A stretch of 64,000 nucleotides of DNA. Origin: Stutzerimonas chloritidismutans AW-1 (GTDB lineage Bacteria > Pseudomonadota > Gammaproteobacteria > Pseudomonadales > Pseudomonadaceae). Made by a program: the position numbers and the translations under genes. The DNA lies in the NCBI RefSeq assembly GCF_000495915.1, contig NZ_AOFQ01000032.1, positions 124,001 through 188,000 on the forward strand, given 5' to 3'. This document shows positions 53,528-59,584 of this stretch, piece by piece (within the stretch, counting starts at the first letter, position 1; the number at the start of each line of letters is the position of its first letter). The notes beneath the pieces are model-generated. The model was given only the letters and a program-made list of their open reading frames with translations, was not told the DNA's origin and did not search any database.

Positions 53528-55590
53528 GCGTGCGCTCCAGCGGGGGAGAGGCCGGCTGCGGGTGGCGGGCCTCCCGGTGCGGCACGCACGCTGGCCGATG
53601 CGTCGGCGAAAAGCGCCAGTCGCAAGCCGTGCACCACCTGCGCCGCCTGGTGTGCGCTGGGCGAAGCATCGCGCTGCAGATCCTGCAATGCGACCTCGAG
53701 GGTGTCGCGTAAGGGCTCTGGTGTCGGCAGTTGGCTACGCGCGGTGGCGCAGGCAAGGAAATGCGCGCGGATCATGCCCAGCACCGGCTCCAGCTTCTGC
53801 TCAATGGCGGGTGCCGGCCGCAGTTCAAGCAGTTCCAGCAGGCGAAAACCGACGCGCAGCTCGCGCGTGGCGTCGTTCAGCGCCAAGCGATCGTCATCCA
53901 GCTGAGCCAGGCGTGGCAGCAGCTGGGCGATACGGTCGATGAAACTCGAGGCATCATCGGCTTCGTTGCGCCAACGTCGCAGGTCTGCCAGCGCCGCCAG
54001 GCTCAGCCAGCCGTGGCGTACCAATCGCCGCGCAGCCCAGAGCGTACCGAACGGCCGGGTCAGGCGAGCCCAGACGAACGCGAAGAGCACGCCCAGCGCA
54101 GTGGACAGAGCGATGTCGGCAAACAGCTGAAAATCGGCGCGGTAGCTGTCCTGAAGGGTGATGTTGGAGATCGTCTGCACCGCAATCACGATCACTGTCC
54201 CGGCGTGTTGCGGTCGACCGGCGAGGGTGCCAAGCAACAGCAGCGGCACGGCGAGCAGGATGGCCAGGCTGCCGAAATCGTGCACGTTGGGCAGCAACGC
54301 GAATAGGTAGATGCCGGCGGCCGTAGAGGAGATCAGCGTGGCGACCAGAAACGACTTGATGAACGGCGCCGGATTGTCCTGACTGGCGAAGAAGCAGCCT
54401 GCCACCGCGGCGATGAACACGCCGCTATAGCCGTGCTCCCAACCGGAAACGAACCACAGCATGCTCAGGCAGAACACCGACAGCGCTACCGAAGCCGCGG
54501 TGAATGCCAGTAGGCCGTAGTCATAGTGGCGTGGCCCGCCGACCAGTTGCTGTACGTGATAGCGCAGCGCCGGCGCCGCCTCGGGATGGCCCTCATGGAA
54601 CTGCTGGTAGAGGTCGAGGCAGTCCTGCCACAGGTCGATCAACGCGCGTAGCTGGCGCAGACCGCTGTCGATCGCCAGGGCATGCGCCGGATGGCTGTCG
54701 CCCAGCCAGGCTGCCAGCTGCAGGCTGCGTTCGCGCAGATGCTCGCCGTGCCCAGCCTCGGCATCGGACTGAATCCAGCGATCCACCTGCTGCAGGTAAT
54801 CCACCAGTTCCGGCAGCAAGCCCTGTAGCTCAGCCTGTAGCCGGTGCAGCGAGTCCGCGGTGGAGGTCAGCTGCGGCATCAACATCGCCATACGCGCGCG
54901 AAATTCGCGAGCATGGACAGTGGAGAGATGACTGCCGCTGTCGTGGCTCAGATGGCTGATCATCGCGTCCAACCCCATCACATCCACCAGCAGCGCATTC
55001 AGCGCACGCTGGTCGGCTTCGCCCAGGTGGTGGGTATTGAGCATCCGGCTGACGGCACCGCGCCCATCGCGCAACAGCAGGTGCATCTTCGCGGCGAGGG
55101 TCGGCGCGATGCGGCTGGGAAACAGCACGGCGTTCACCACGCTGGCGCAGACGATACCGAGCAGAATCTCCTCGGAACGCGCCAGGGCGACATCGAAGAT
55201 GGTCGCTGGGTGATTGACCTCGGCGAGACTGATCAGCGGCACCGTATAGGCGGCGAGTAGAAAGATGTAGCTGCGTGGCGAGCGGTCCAGCAATGAGAGA
55301 AAGAGCAGGGCGCCGATCCACAACGAGATCGCCAGGCTCAACATCACCGGTTGCTGAGCGAACGTCGGCAGAAGCACGACCGATGCGGCTGCACCGAGCA
55401 GCGTGCCCAGCGCGCGATAGATCGCCTTCGAACGTGTCGCCCCGGACAACGGATGCGACACGACGTAAACCGAGGCCATGGCCCAGTAAGGGTTTTCCAG
55501 CGGTATCGCCAGAGCGATGTACAGCGCAAGCAGGGCGGCAATCAGCGCCTTGGCCGAAAACAGCCATTCGCGCCAGGTTGGCATATTCAT
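53524..55590 (-). CDS. FUSC-family aromatic-compound exporter membrane protein (AaeB-like)
   Basis: The 688-aa protein starts at the ATG at 55590 (MNMPTWREWLFSAKALIAA). It has two blocks of about five to six membrane helices (about residues 10-160 and 350-520) separated by a cytosolic region, as in FUSC/AaeB exporters of hydroxybenzoic acids, and it carries NPYWAMASVYVVSHPLSGATRSKA. It heads the operon FUSC-DUF1656-HlyD-OM channel-LysR and is divergent from an AraC-type regulator. The substrate is not proven; an aromatic acid is the best inference. Confidence 0.9.
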   Translation of the reverse strand: MNMPTWREWLFSAKALIAALLALYIALAIPLENPYWAMASVYVVSHPLSGATRSKAIYRALGTLLGAAASVVLLPTFAQQPVMLSLAISLWIGALLFLSLLDRSPRSYIFLLAAYTVPLISLAEVNHPATIFDVALARSEEILLGIVCASVVNAVLFPSRIAPTLAAKMHLLLRDGRGAVSRMLNTHHLGEADQRALNALLVDVMGLDAMISHLSHDSGSHLSTVHAREFRARMAMLMPQLTSTADSLHRLQAELQGLLPELVDYLQQVDRWIQSDAEAGHGEHLRERSLQLAAWLGDSHPAHALAIDSGLRQLRALIDLWQDCLDLYQQFHEGHPEAAPALRYHVQQLVGGPRHYDYGLLAFTAASVALSVFCLSMLWFVSGWEHGYSGVFIAAVAGCFFASQDNPAPFIKSFLVATLISSTAAGIYLFALLPNVHDFGSLAILLAVPLLLLGTLAGRPQHAGTVIVIAVQTISNITLQDSYRADFQLFADIALSTALGVLFAFVWARLTRPFGTLWAARRLVRHGWLSLAALADLRRWRNEADDASSFIDRIAQLLPRLAQLDDDRLALNDATRELRVGFRLLELLELRPAPAIEQKLEPVLGMIRAHFLACATARSQLPTPEPLRDTLEVALQDLQRDASPSAHQAAQVVHGLRLALFADASASVRAAPGGPPPAAGLSPAGAHA

Positions 55591-55668
55591 AGAATTCGTT
55601 TTTTGGGGCGTGGGCCAGAGGCGGGAGAGGGCGCGGCCGTCACGCTGCAACACAGATGGTTACATTTA

Positions 55669-55681
55669 ACGTCAAAGACGT
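55669..55681. promoter_or_regulatory. Small inverted repeat in the FUSC-araC divergent region
   Basis: ACGTC at 55669-55673 and GACGT at 55677-55681 form a short palindrome with a three-base spacer, centrally placed between the divergent genes. It could be an operator for the AraC or LysR regulator; there is no further support. Confidence 0.25.
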
Positions 55682-55755
55682 ATGACAGACTGAACAACCA
55701 CTAGGACGATTAGTGCATTTTTCCGCGCCGGATACCGGCACCACGGCAGGAATTC

Positions 55756-56691
55756 ATGAGCAAACGCATTCCCAACTACGCCTTGTACGGCCAGGCTGCA
55801 TTGCCCGTATGGCAGGACCTGTTGCATCTGGAATGGATCAACGAACGCGGCGACATGCATCAGCGCGAAATCAAGCCGCATCAGCATGACTCACTGTTGC
55901 AGATCGTCTATGTACGAAGTGGCGAGGGCGAAGTTTCTCTGGAGAACAGCCGCATGGGCTTCGGTGCGCCGTGCCTGATCCTGCTGCCGCAGCGCACCGT
56001 GCATGCCTTTCGCTACAGTCCCGAGACCGACGGGCCGGTCATCACGGCAGCACAGCGACCGCTGGAGTCGATGGCGCGGATTTTGTCCAGCGACCTGCTG
56101 GCCTTGATGCAACGTCCGGCAGTGGTGCCGCTGCCGTGGGATGCAGACGGTGAAGAGCCGATATGGCCGCTGATCCAGCTGATCCAGGCGGAAGCGCTCG
56201 GTCAGGAACGCGGCAATGTCGCCGCGGGGCACGCATTGTTGATCGCGCTGCTCGTACATGTCGTCCGGCTGGAACAGCCAGTGCCGATAGCTCGCCCAGC
56301 CAATGGCAGGCGGTCCCAGCTGCTGATTCAGTTTCGTGAGTTGGTCGACACGCATTTCAGACAGCATTGGCCGCTTGGTCTGTACGCCGAAGCGCTGGGA
56401 ATCACGCCAGCCACACTCGGCCGAGCCACCCGCGAAGGTCTGGGTGAATCACCGACTGCGATCATCAACGAGCGAGTCGTTCGCGAAGCACAACGTCAGA
56501 TGGCGTATACCACGCTCGACATCCAGCAGATCGCCCGCGACCTGGGGTTCGACGACGCGGCATACTTCAGCCGTTTCTTTCGCAAGCAGACCGGACTCAA
56601 ACCCAGCGAATTTCGCTCGGCGTTTCGGAATGCGGAAACTAGTCAGCCGAACAGCCAGCATGCGCAGGCAAAGGATTCACCCGAAAGCTGA
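55756..56691 (+). CDS. AraC-family transcriptional regulator (PobR-like)
   Basis: The 311-aa protein has an N-terminal cupin-like sensing domain (KPHQHDSLLQIVYVRSGEGEVSLENS) and a C-terminal double helix-turn-helix (LGLYAEALGITPATLGRATREGLG and LDIQQIARDLGFDDAAYFSRFFRKQTGLKPSEFR). PobR-type regulators respond to hydroxybenzoates. It is divergent from the FUSC exporter operon (165 bp between), which it probably activates. It is the last ordinary chromosomal gene before the dif-associated element. Confidence 0.9.
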   Translation: MSKRIPNYALYGQAALPVWQDLLHLEWINERGDMHQREIKPHQHDSLLQIVYVRSGEGEVSLENSRMGFGAPCLILLPQRTVHAFRYSPETDGPVITAAQRPLESMARILSSDLLALMQRPAVVPLPWDADGEEPIWPLIQLIQAEALGQERGNVAAGHALLIALLVHVVRLEQPVPIARPANGRRSQLLIQFRELVDTHFRQHWPLGLYAEALGITPATLGRATREGLGESPTAIINERVVREAQRQMAYTTLDIQQIARDLGFDDAAYFSRFFRKQTGLKPSEFRSAFRNAETSQPNSQHAQAKDSPES

Positions 56692-56764
56692 AGCGCTTTG
56701 GAGATATTGAGGCGAAAAGCTTGAGGTGATCTGGTGGTGGGTAACGCCTAAGGCGTAAGGTCGT

Positions 56765-56873
56765 GTTTCGCATAATTGAGGCTCGGCGTTATGTTGAGCC
56801 GGTGCGCTGGGACTATCCTGCGGCCAGCGCAGCCCGTAGGGCAGGCGTAACATAACGGCGGATTATGCGAGGC
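56765..56873. other. Folded att-like site: two inverted dif-like sequences
   Basis: Site 1 has a XerC-like arm GTTTCGCATAA (56765-56775), 13 bases, and a XerD-like arm TTATGTTGAGC (56789-56799). Site 2 is inverted, with XerD arm GCGTAACATAA (56845-56855), 7 bases, and XerC arm TTATGCGAGGC (56863-56873). The arms pair with each other (TCGCATAAT with ATTATGCGA, GTTATGTT with AACATAAC), and a third stem GCGCTGG/CCAGCGC (56804-56810, 56824-56830) closes a 13-base loop. This is the layout of the CTXphi single-strand attP hairpin. Confidence 0.6.
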
Positions 56874-56876
56874 GAC

Positions 56877-57005
56877 TGGTACCATTTTCGCGGATCTCCG
56901 ATCGCACCAGGGCGAACAAATGGTACCAATCGCTAGGAATGCTTCTGATGGTTTGGTACCATTTCCCTCCTCGAGGAACGAACCTGGTTGAAAGGAAAGG
57001 TACCA
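56877..57005. repeat. Four phased TGGTACCA palindromes
   Basis: TGGTACCA occurs at 56877-56884, 56921-56928 and 56954-56961, and as AGGTACCA at 56998-57005. Start-to-start spacings are 44, 33 and 44 bp, close to whole helical turns. The last copy sits between the ribosome site and the ATG of the 57008 ORF. They are probably operators of a repressor or iterons of an origin. Confidence 0.6.
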
Positions 57006-57007
57006 AA

Positions 57008-57265
57008 ATGCTTATCAAATTCGACGTAACCAACGAGGAGGGCGACCGCCTCAAGATGCAATACGGCCAGAAGGTTGCCAGCAAGGCATTCAAAATGGCC
57101 GCTCTCGATGCCTTCGACCTGTATCACAAGAACCAGGAACTCCACGAAGTCATCGACAGCCAGCGGACCGAGATTCGCCGGCTCCGCAACATCATCGAAC
57201 AGGCCCGCTCCTCGGCGGCTCAGCTTCTCGAAAAGACCGGGCAAGGAGACTTGATCGATGGCTGA
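57008..57265 (+). CDS. Small coiled-coil protein of the dif element, unknown
   Basis: The 85-aa product has an N-terminal part (MLIKFDVTNEEGDRLKMQYG) with a beta-strand then helix that could be ribbon-helix-helix-like. A predicted helical, coiled-coil C-terminal half (ELHEVIDSQRTEIRRLRNIIEQ) follows. AAAGGAAAGG lies upstream, and the fourth TGGTACCA-type site overlaps the leader, which suggests autoregulation. It overlaps the next ORF by 8 bp. I do not recognise a family; a DNA-binding or replication-control role is only an inference from context. Confidence 0.65.
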   Translation: MLIKFDVTNEEGDRLKMQYGQKVASKAFKMAALDAFDLYHKNQELHEVIDSQRTEIRRLRNIIEQARSSAAQLLEKTGQGDLIDG

Positions 57266-57419
57266 TCTCCGTATCTGGTTTTTGGTCGCTCTCTGCTTAG
57301 TGATGATCGGGCTCGGTTATGTCGCTGGCAGATCACAAGCGAATTCAGAGTGGTTCCAGTGGATCGACGATAAGCTCATGCCTATCGTTGCCTCCTGCGA
57401 TTCGAAATCATCCCTCTGA
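57258..57419 (+). CDS. 53-aa single-helix membrane protein of the dif element
   Basis: The frame starts at the ATG at 57258, 8 bp before the previous stop, with GGAG upstream. Residues 5-25 (RIWFLVALCLVMIGLGYVAG) form one membrane helix, then a short polar tail of about 28 residues with two Trp. Small one-helix proteins are common as minor coat or lysis-type proteins in small phages, but nothing here proves that. Confidence 0.55.
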   Translation: MADLRIWFLVALCLVMIGLGYVAGRSQANSEWFQWIDDKLMPIVASCDSKSSL

Positions 57420-57536
57420 CCTGTCCTGCTGGCCTCGACCTCGCCGCTCGCGGCGATTAGTCGCCTGCACGCCCTGGACTGATTGCATCGCCGTTACCGC
57501 GACGATACCCGCGCAGCGGCCGATCTCCCGCCAACG

Positions 57537-57577
57537 AAAAAGCCCCCGACGGCCTCAACGGCTCGCCAGGGGCTTTT
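57537..57577 (+). terminator. Rho-independent terminator inside the dif element
   Basis: AAAAGCCCC and GGGGCTTTT flank a 23-base interior that can form a second small stem (GGC-CGTT type). T and A runs are on either side, so it works in both directions. It lies 118 bp after the membrane-protein ORF. Confidence 0.75.
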
Positions 57578-57746
57578 CGCGTTCCTCGCTCTACTGTCCC
57601 GCCACTACCTCAACCCGCGCCCCGATCTGCCCAAACGGAACCGCTCCGGGCGTCTCTCTGCCGCTCTCCCAAGACCTTCAGCACCGTCTCTGGTCAGGTC
57701 ACGACAGTTGCCCGGTTTCAGCAGCGCTTTTCAGTTGGTCGGCGGT

Positions 57747-57766
57747 GGGGGTGCTGTAACACCCCC
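57747..57766. other. Perfect GC hairpin in the dif element
   Basis: GGGGGTG at 57747-57753 pairs with CACCCCC at 57760-57766 across the loop CTGTAA. Followed by AATTTGG rather than a T-run, it looks more like an origin or structural hairpin than a terminator. Confidence 0.5.
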
Positions 57767-57840
57767 AATTTGGTATGAAATCCCAGACTTTTTCTCTAAC
57801 AAACCCGGCGCTTGCTTCTTCTGCTTAGAGCTTCTAAAGT

Positions 57841-58119
57841 ATGGAAGTCCATACTTATTTGGACTACCTTAAGCGAGGATATCCTGTGCCGATAAGGCTG
57901 CTTGAGATTCAGCCACTGCTTTTAGAAAAAGGCATCGTGAAGAGCTTCTCAGCTGCGAATGCGACGCTTGTTTATGCCATTCAATGGATGGAGGGTGTTG
58001 AGTTCGACCTTTCCAAGAGCGCCGTTAAGGTGCATCGAGCGCGCCTCAGGAAGATTGGTCTCGATATCGGCAAACCATTTGCTGGCGAGATAGTTTCACT
58101 TCAAAAACAGCAAATCTGA
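57841..58119 (+). CDS. Possible C-terminal fragment of a filamentous-phage replication protein
   Basis: The 92-aa frame is preceded immediately by an in-frame TAA and has no ribosome site at its ATG; a GTG at 57886 with AGGA upstream may be the working start (77 aa). The ending SKSAVKVHRARLRKIGLDIGKPF resembles the C-termini of gene II/X-type replication proteins (S-x-x-x-x-x-HR-x-x-L-x-x-x-GIDI), from memory. If so, the nicking domain (over 250 residues) is missing. The codons look more AT-rich than the surrounding chromosome. The alternative is an unrelated small protein. Confidence 0.45.
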   Translation: MEVHTYLDYLKRGYPVPIRLLEIQPLLLEKGIVKSFSAANATLVYAIQWMEGVEFDLSKSAVKVHRARLRKIGLDIGKPFAGEIVSLQKQQI

Positions 58120-58185
58120 ACCGCAGGGAAGGGTGGCTGCAACCACCCCTGCCTGCTTACCAAAAACGATCTATAGGGGATCGAA

Positions 58186-58551
58186 ATGGCTGCGCTCAAT
58201 TCTACTGAAACAACTGTCTCAAGCGGTTTTGATGGTTCTTCCAAAAGCCTGCTTACCATGCCTGAACTTGAAAAAATATCATGCTCAATTAGGGGTAAAA
58301 CGTTCGTTCACCCGCTCGTTCTGGTTGGTAAGCACATCCGCTTTGCTGAGCTCATCCTTTCTGACACCGAGACATGTGAGGGTGACGGTGACCCGCTTGA
58401 ATCTCATATCTCAACAGGCCGAGTTTTAGCTGTTTCGATCGGAAGCATTGAGCACGGAATCGATAGCAGTCTGCTGATCCAGCAGGACGGCTTCGAGTTT
58501 TCGGAGTATGTCGGCGTTTCCAGCCTGACCGTCCTTGATGTTCTTCACTGA
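58186..58551 (+). CDS. 121-aa protein of the dif element, possible ssDNA-binding type
   Basis: ATG follows AGGGGATCGAA, a good ribosome site. The product is acidic and predicted mostly beta after an N-terminal Ser/Thr-rich 25 residues, with repeated beta-like stretches (FVHPLVLVGKHIRFAELIL, GRVLAVSIGSIEHGI, FSEYVGVSSLTVLDVLH). I recognise no family. Position just after a rep-like fragment is where inoviruses keep the ssDNA-binding protein (gene V/RstB), so that is a possible but unproven role. Confidence 0.6.
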   Translation: MAALNSTETTVSSGFDGSSKSLLTMPELEKISCSIRGKTFVHPLVLVGKHIRFAELILSDTETCEGDGDPLESHISTGRVLAVSIGSIEHGIDSSLLIQQDGFEFSEYVGVSSLTVLDVLH

Positions 58552-58575
58552 CGATTGATCGGCTTACTCATATTT

Positions 58576-58812
58576 GGGGCTTCTAAGCCCCTGATTAGGG
58601 TATTGGCAGGTTTTGGCTTAGCACCGGTAATTTCTATTACCGGTCTTAGCGAGCACCCCGTATCCGCACGCTGCCCGCCAGAGCACGCACTACGACCACT
58701 GAGCCCGCTCATGCTGCTGCAGATGTTCAGTTCTCACATGGCACGGTTTAGCCGCCGTGCTGCTGCTTTGTATGCACCTGCCGGGCCCCCTTTAGGGGGC
58801 TGGGTAGGTGCA
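58576..58812. other. Cluster of hairpins, possible phage-type intergenic/origin region
   Basis: Four inverted repeats lie within 240 bp. GGGGCT/AGCCCC is near 58576-58591. ACCGGTAA (58623-58630) pairs with TTACCGGT (58637-58644). GCACGG (58741-58746) pairs with CCGTGC (58755-58760). A double stem has TGCACCT (58773-58779) with AGGTGCA (58806-58812), enclosing GCCCCCT (58785-58791) with AGGGGGC (58794-58800). Filamentous phages carry such hairpin arrays as origins and packaging signals. The frames here are not protein-like. Confidence 0.55.
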
Positions 58813-58932
58813 TTCCGTGTAGCGTATCGCTGTCTAGTTCCTGCTTGCTTGAAACGTTATTGCTGACGCCTAGCAGTAGCGCCTTCAGCGTTCGCACAGC
58901 ATGCCCTGGCGGCCACCGTGCTCTTACTGGGC

Positions 58933-58960
58933 GCTTCGCATAATCTATATTATGTTAAAT
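58933..58960 (+). other. dif: dif site (XerC/XerD recombination site)
   Basis: The XerC-side arm GCTTCGCATAA (58933-58943), centre TCTATA and XerD-side arm TTATGTTAAAT (58950-58960) form a 28-bp site. The XerD arm is identical to that of E. coli dif, and the XerC arm core CGCATAA is conserved, with the TTCGCATAA form I recall for pseudomonads. It is either the chromosome-dimer-resolution site itself or an att site identical in function, at the right end of the element and about 140 bp before dgkA. Confidence 0.88.
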
Positions 58961-59102
58961 TTCGTTTGTGGTAGGTAATGGCCGTGCTTTGCCATCGCCA
59001 CCTTCTGGTCCTTTCCCTCTCTGGTATTCGTTTGCCACGATCAGCACGCGCTCTCTGCCGCGGGATGCTTATACTCGCCACAATTCTGCCAGGAAGTTGA
59101 AC

Positions 59103-59489
59103 ATGAGCAGCATCGAAGAACTCAACGCGCAATCGCTCAAGGGGCACTCAGGTCTCAGGCGAATCCTGAGAGCGCTGGGATACTCCATTGCAGGTATCCG
59201 TGCTGCGATTGCCGGCGAAGCTGCCTTCAGACAGCTGCTGCTGCTCAACGCTGTCCTGATACCACTGGCGTTCACGCTTGACGTCAGCCGAATCGAACGC
59301 TTGTTACTGGTGATCGTGCCGTTGTTGACACTGGTGGTCGAGCTCGTCAATTCGGCGATAGAGGCAGCAATCGACCGAATCTCGCTCGAACTGCACCCGC
59401 TTTCCAAGAACGCCAAGGACATGGGCAGCGCGGCGCAACTGCTGTCGCTGGTGATGGTAGCGGTCACCTGGGTGATGATTCTCTATTGA
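59103..59489 (+). CDS. dgkA: Diacylglycerol kinase DgkA
   Basis: The 128-aa product is read from the ATG at 59103 with AGGAAG upstream; longer frames are not supported. It has three membrane helices, GLRRILRALGYSIAGIRAAIAGEAAFRQ at the start and the catalytic signature VELVNSAIEAAIDR. It phosphorylates diacylglycerol to phosphatidate, recycling lipid released by envelope glycan synthesis. The neighbour on the other strand, an LtaS/MdoB-like enzyme, could generate diacylglycerol, so their proximity makes sense. Confidence 0.93.
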   Translation: MSSIEELNAQSLKGHSGLRRILRALGYSIAGIRAAIAGEAAFRQLLLLNAVLIPLAFTLDVSRIERLLLVIVPLLTLVVELVNSAIEAAIDRISLELHPLSKNAKDMGSAAQLLSLVMVAVTWVMILY

Positions 59490-59584
59490 GCCTGGCGCTG
59501 TAACTTGACGCTAATGTTCGCCCGATCTGCCCATCCGCGCACTGTGTCAGACAGCTCGCGGATAGGCAGTCACCGCCCTGGAAC

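Larger units (their letters stand above)
57420..57840. other. Gene-poor spacer inside the dif element
   Basis: About 420 bp separate the small membrane protein from the possible rep fragment. Apart from the terminator (57537-57577) and the hairpin at 57747-57766 I see nothing. Long frames through it give unnatural Pro/Arg/Ser-rich translations. Confidence 0.55.
56765..58960 (+). mobile_element. Putative Xer/dif-integrated element (IMEX, inovirus-satellite-like)
   Basis: A stretch of about 2.2 kb lies between two dif-related sites: a degenerate inverted pair at the left (56765-56873) and an excellent dif at the right (58933-58960). The interior is more AT-rich than the flanks from about 57780 to 58600. 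It contains small ORFs with no recognisable housekeeping homology, phased palindromes, a possible fragment of a filamentous-phage replication protein and several hairpins. No integrase is present, which fits elements that borrow host XerC/XerD. It may be a satellite or decayed remnant, as no coat or assembly (Zot-like) genes are seen. The boundaries are inferred from the dif arms. Confidence 0.6.

Noticed and set aside
56740-56875. Integron attC site
   Set aside because: Although there are inverted arms, the attC core forms (RYYYAAC and GTTRRRY at proper ends) are missing; Xer-type arms and a true dif nearby explain it better.
57483-57872. 129-aa frame in the element spacer
   Set aside because: The translation is unnaturally Pro/Arg/Ser-rich, runs through a terminator hairpin and lacks a ribosome site.
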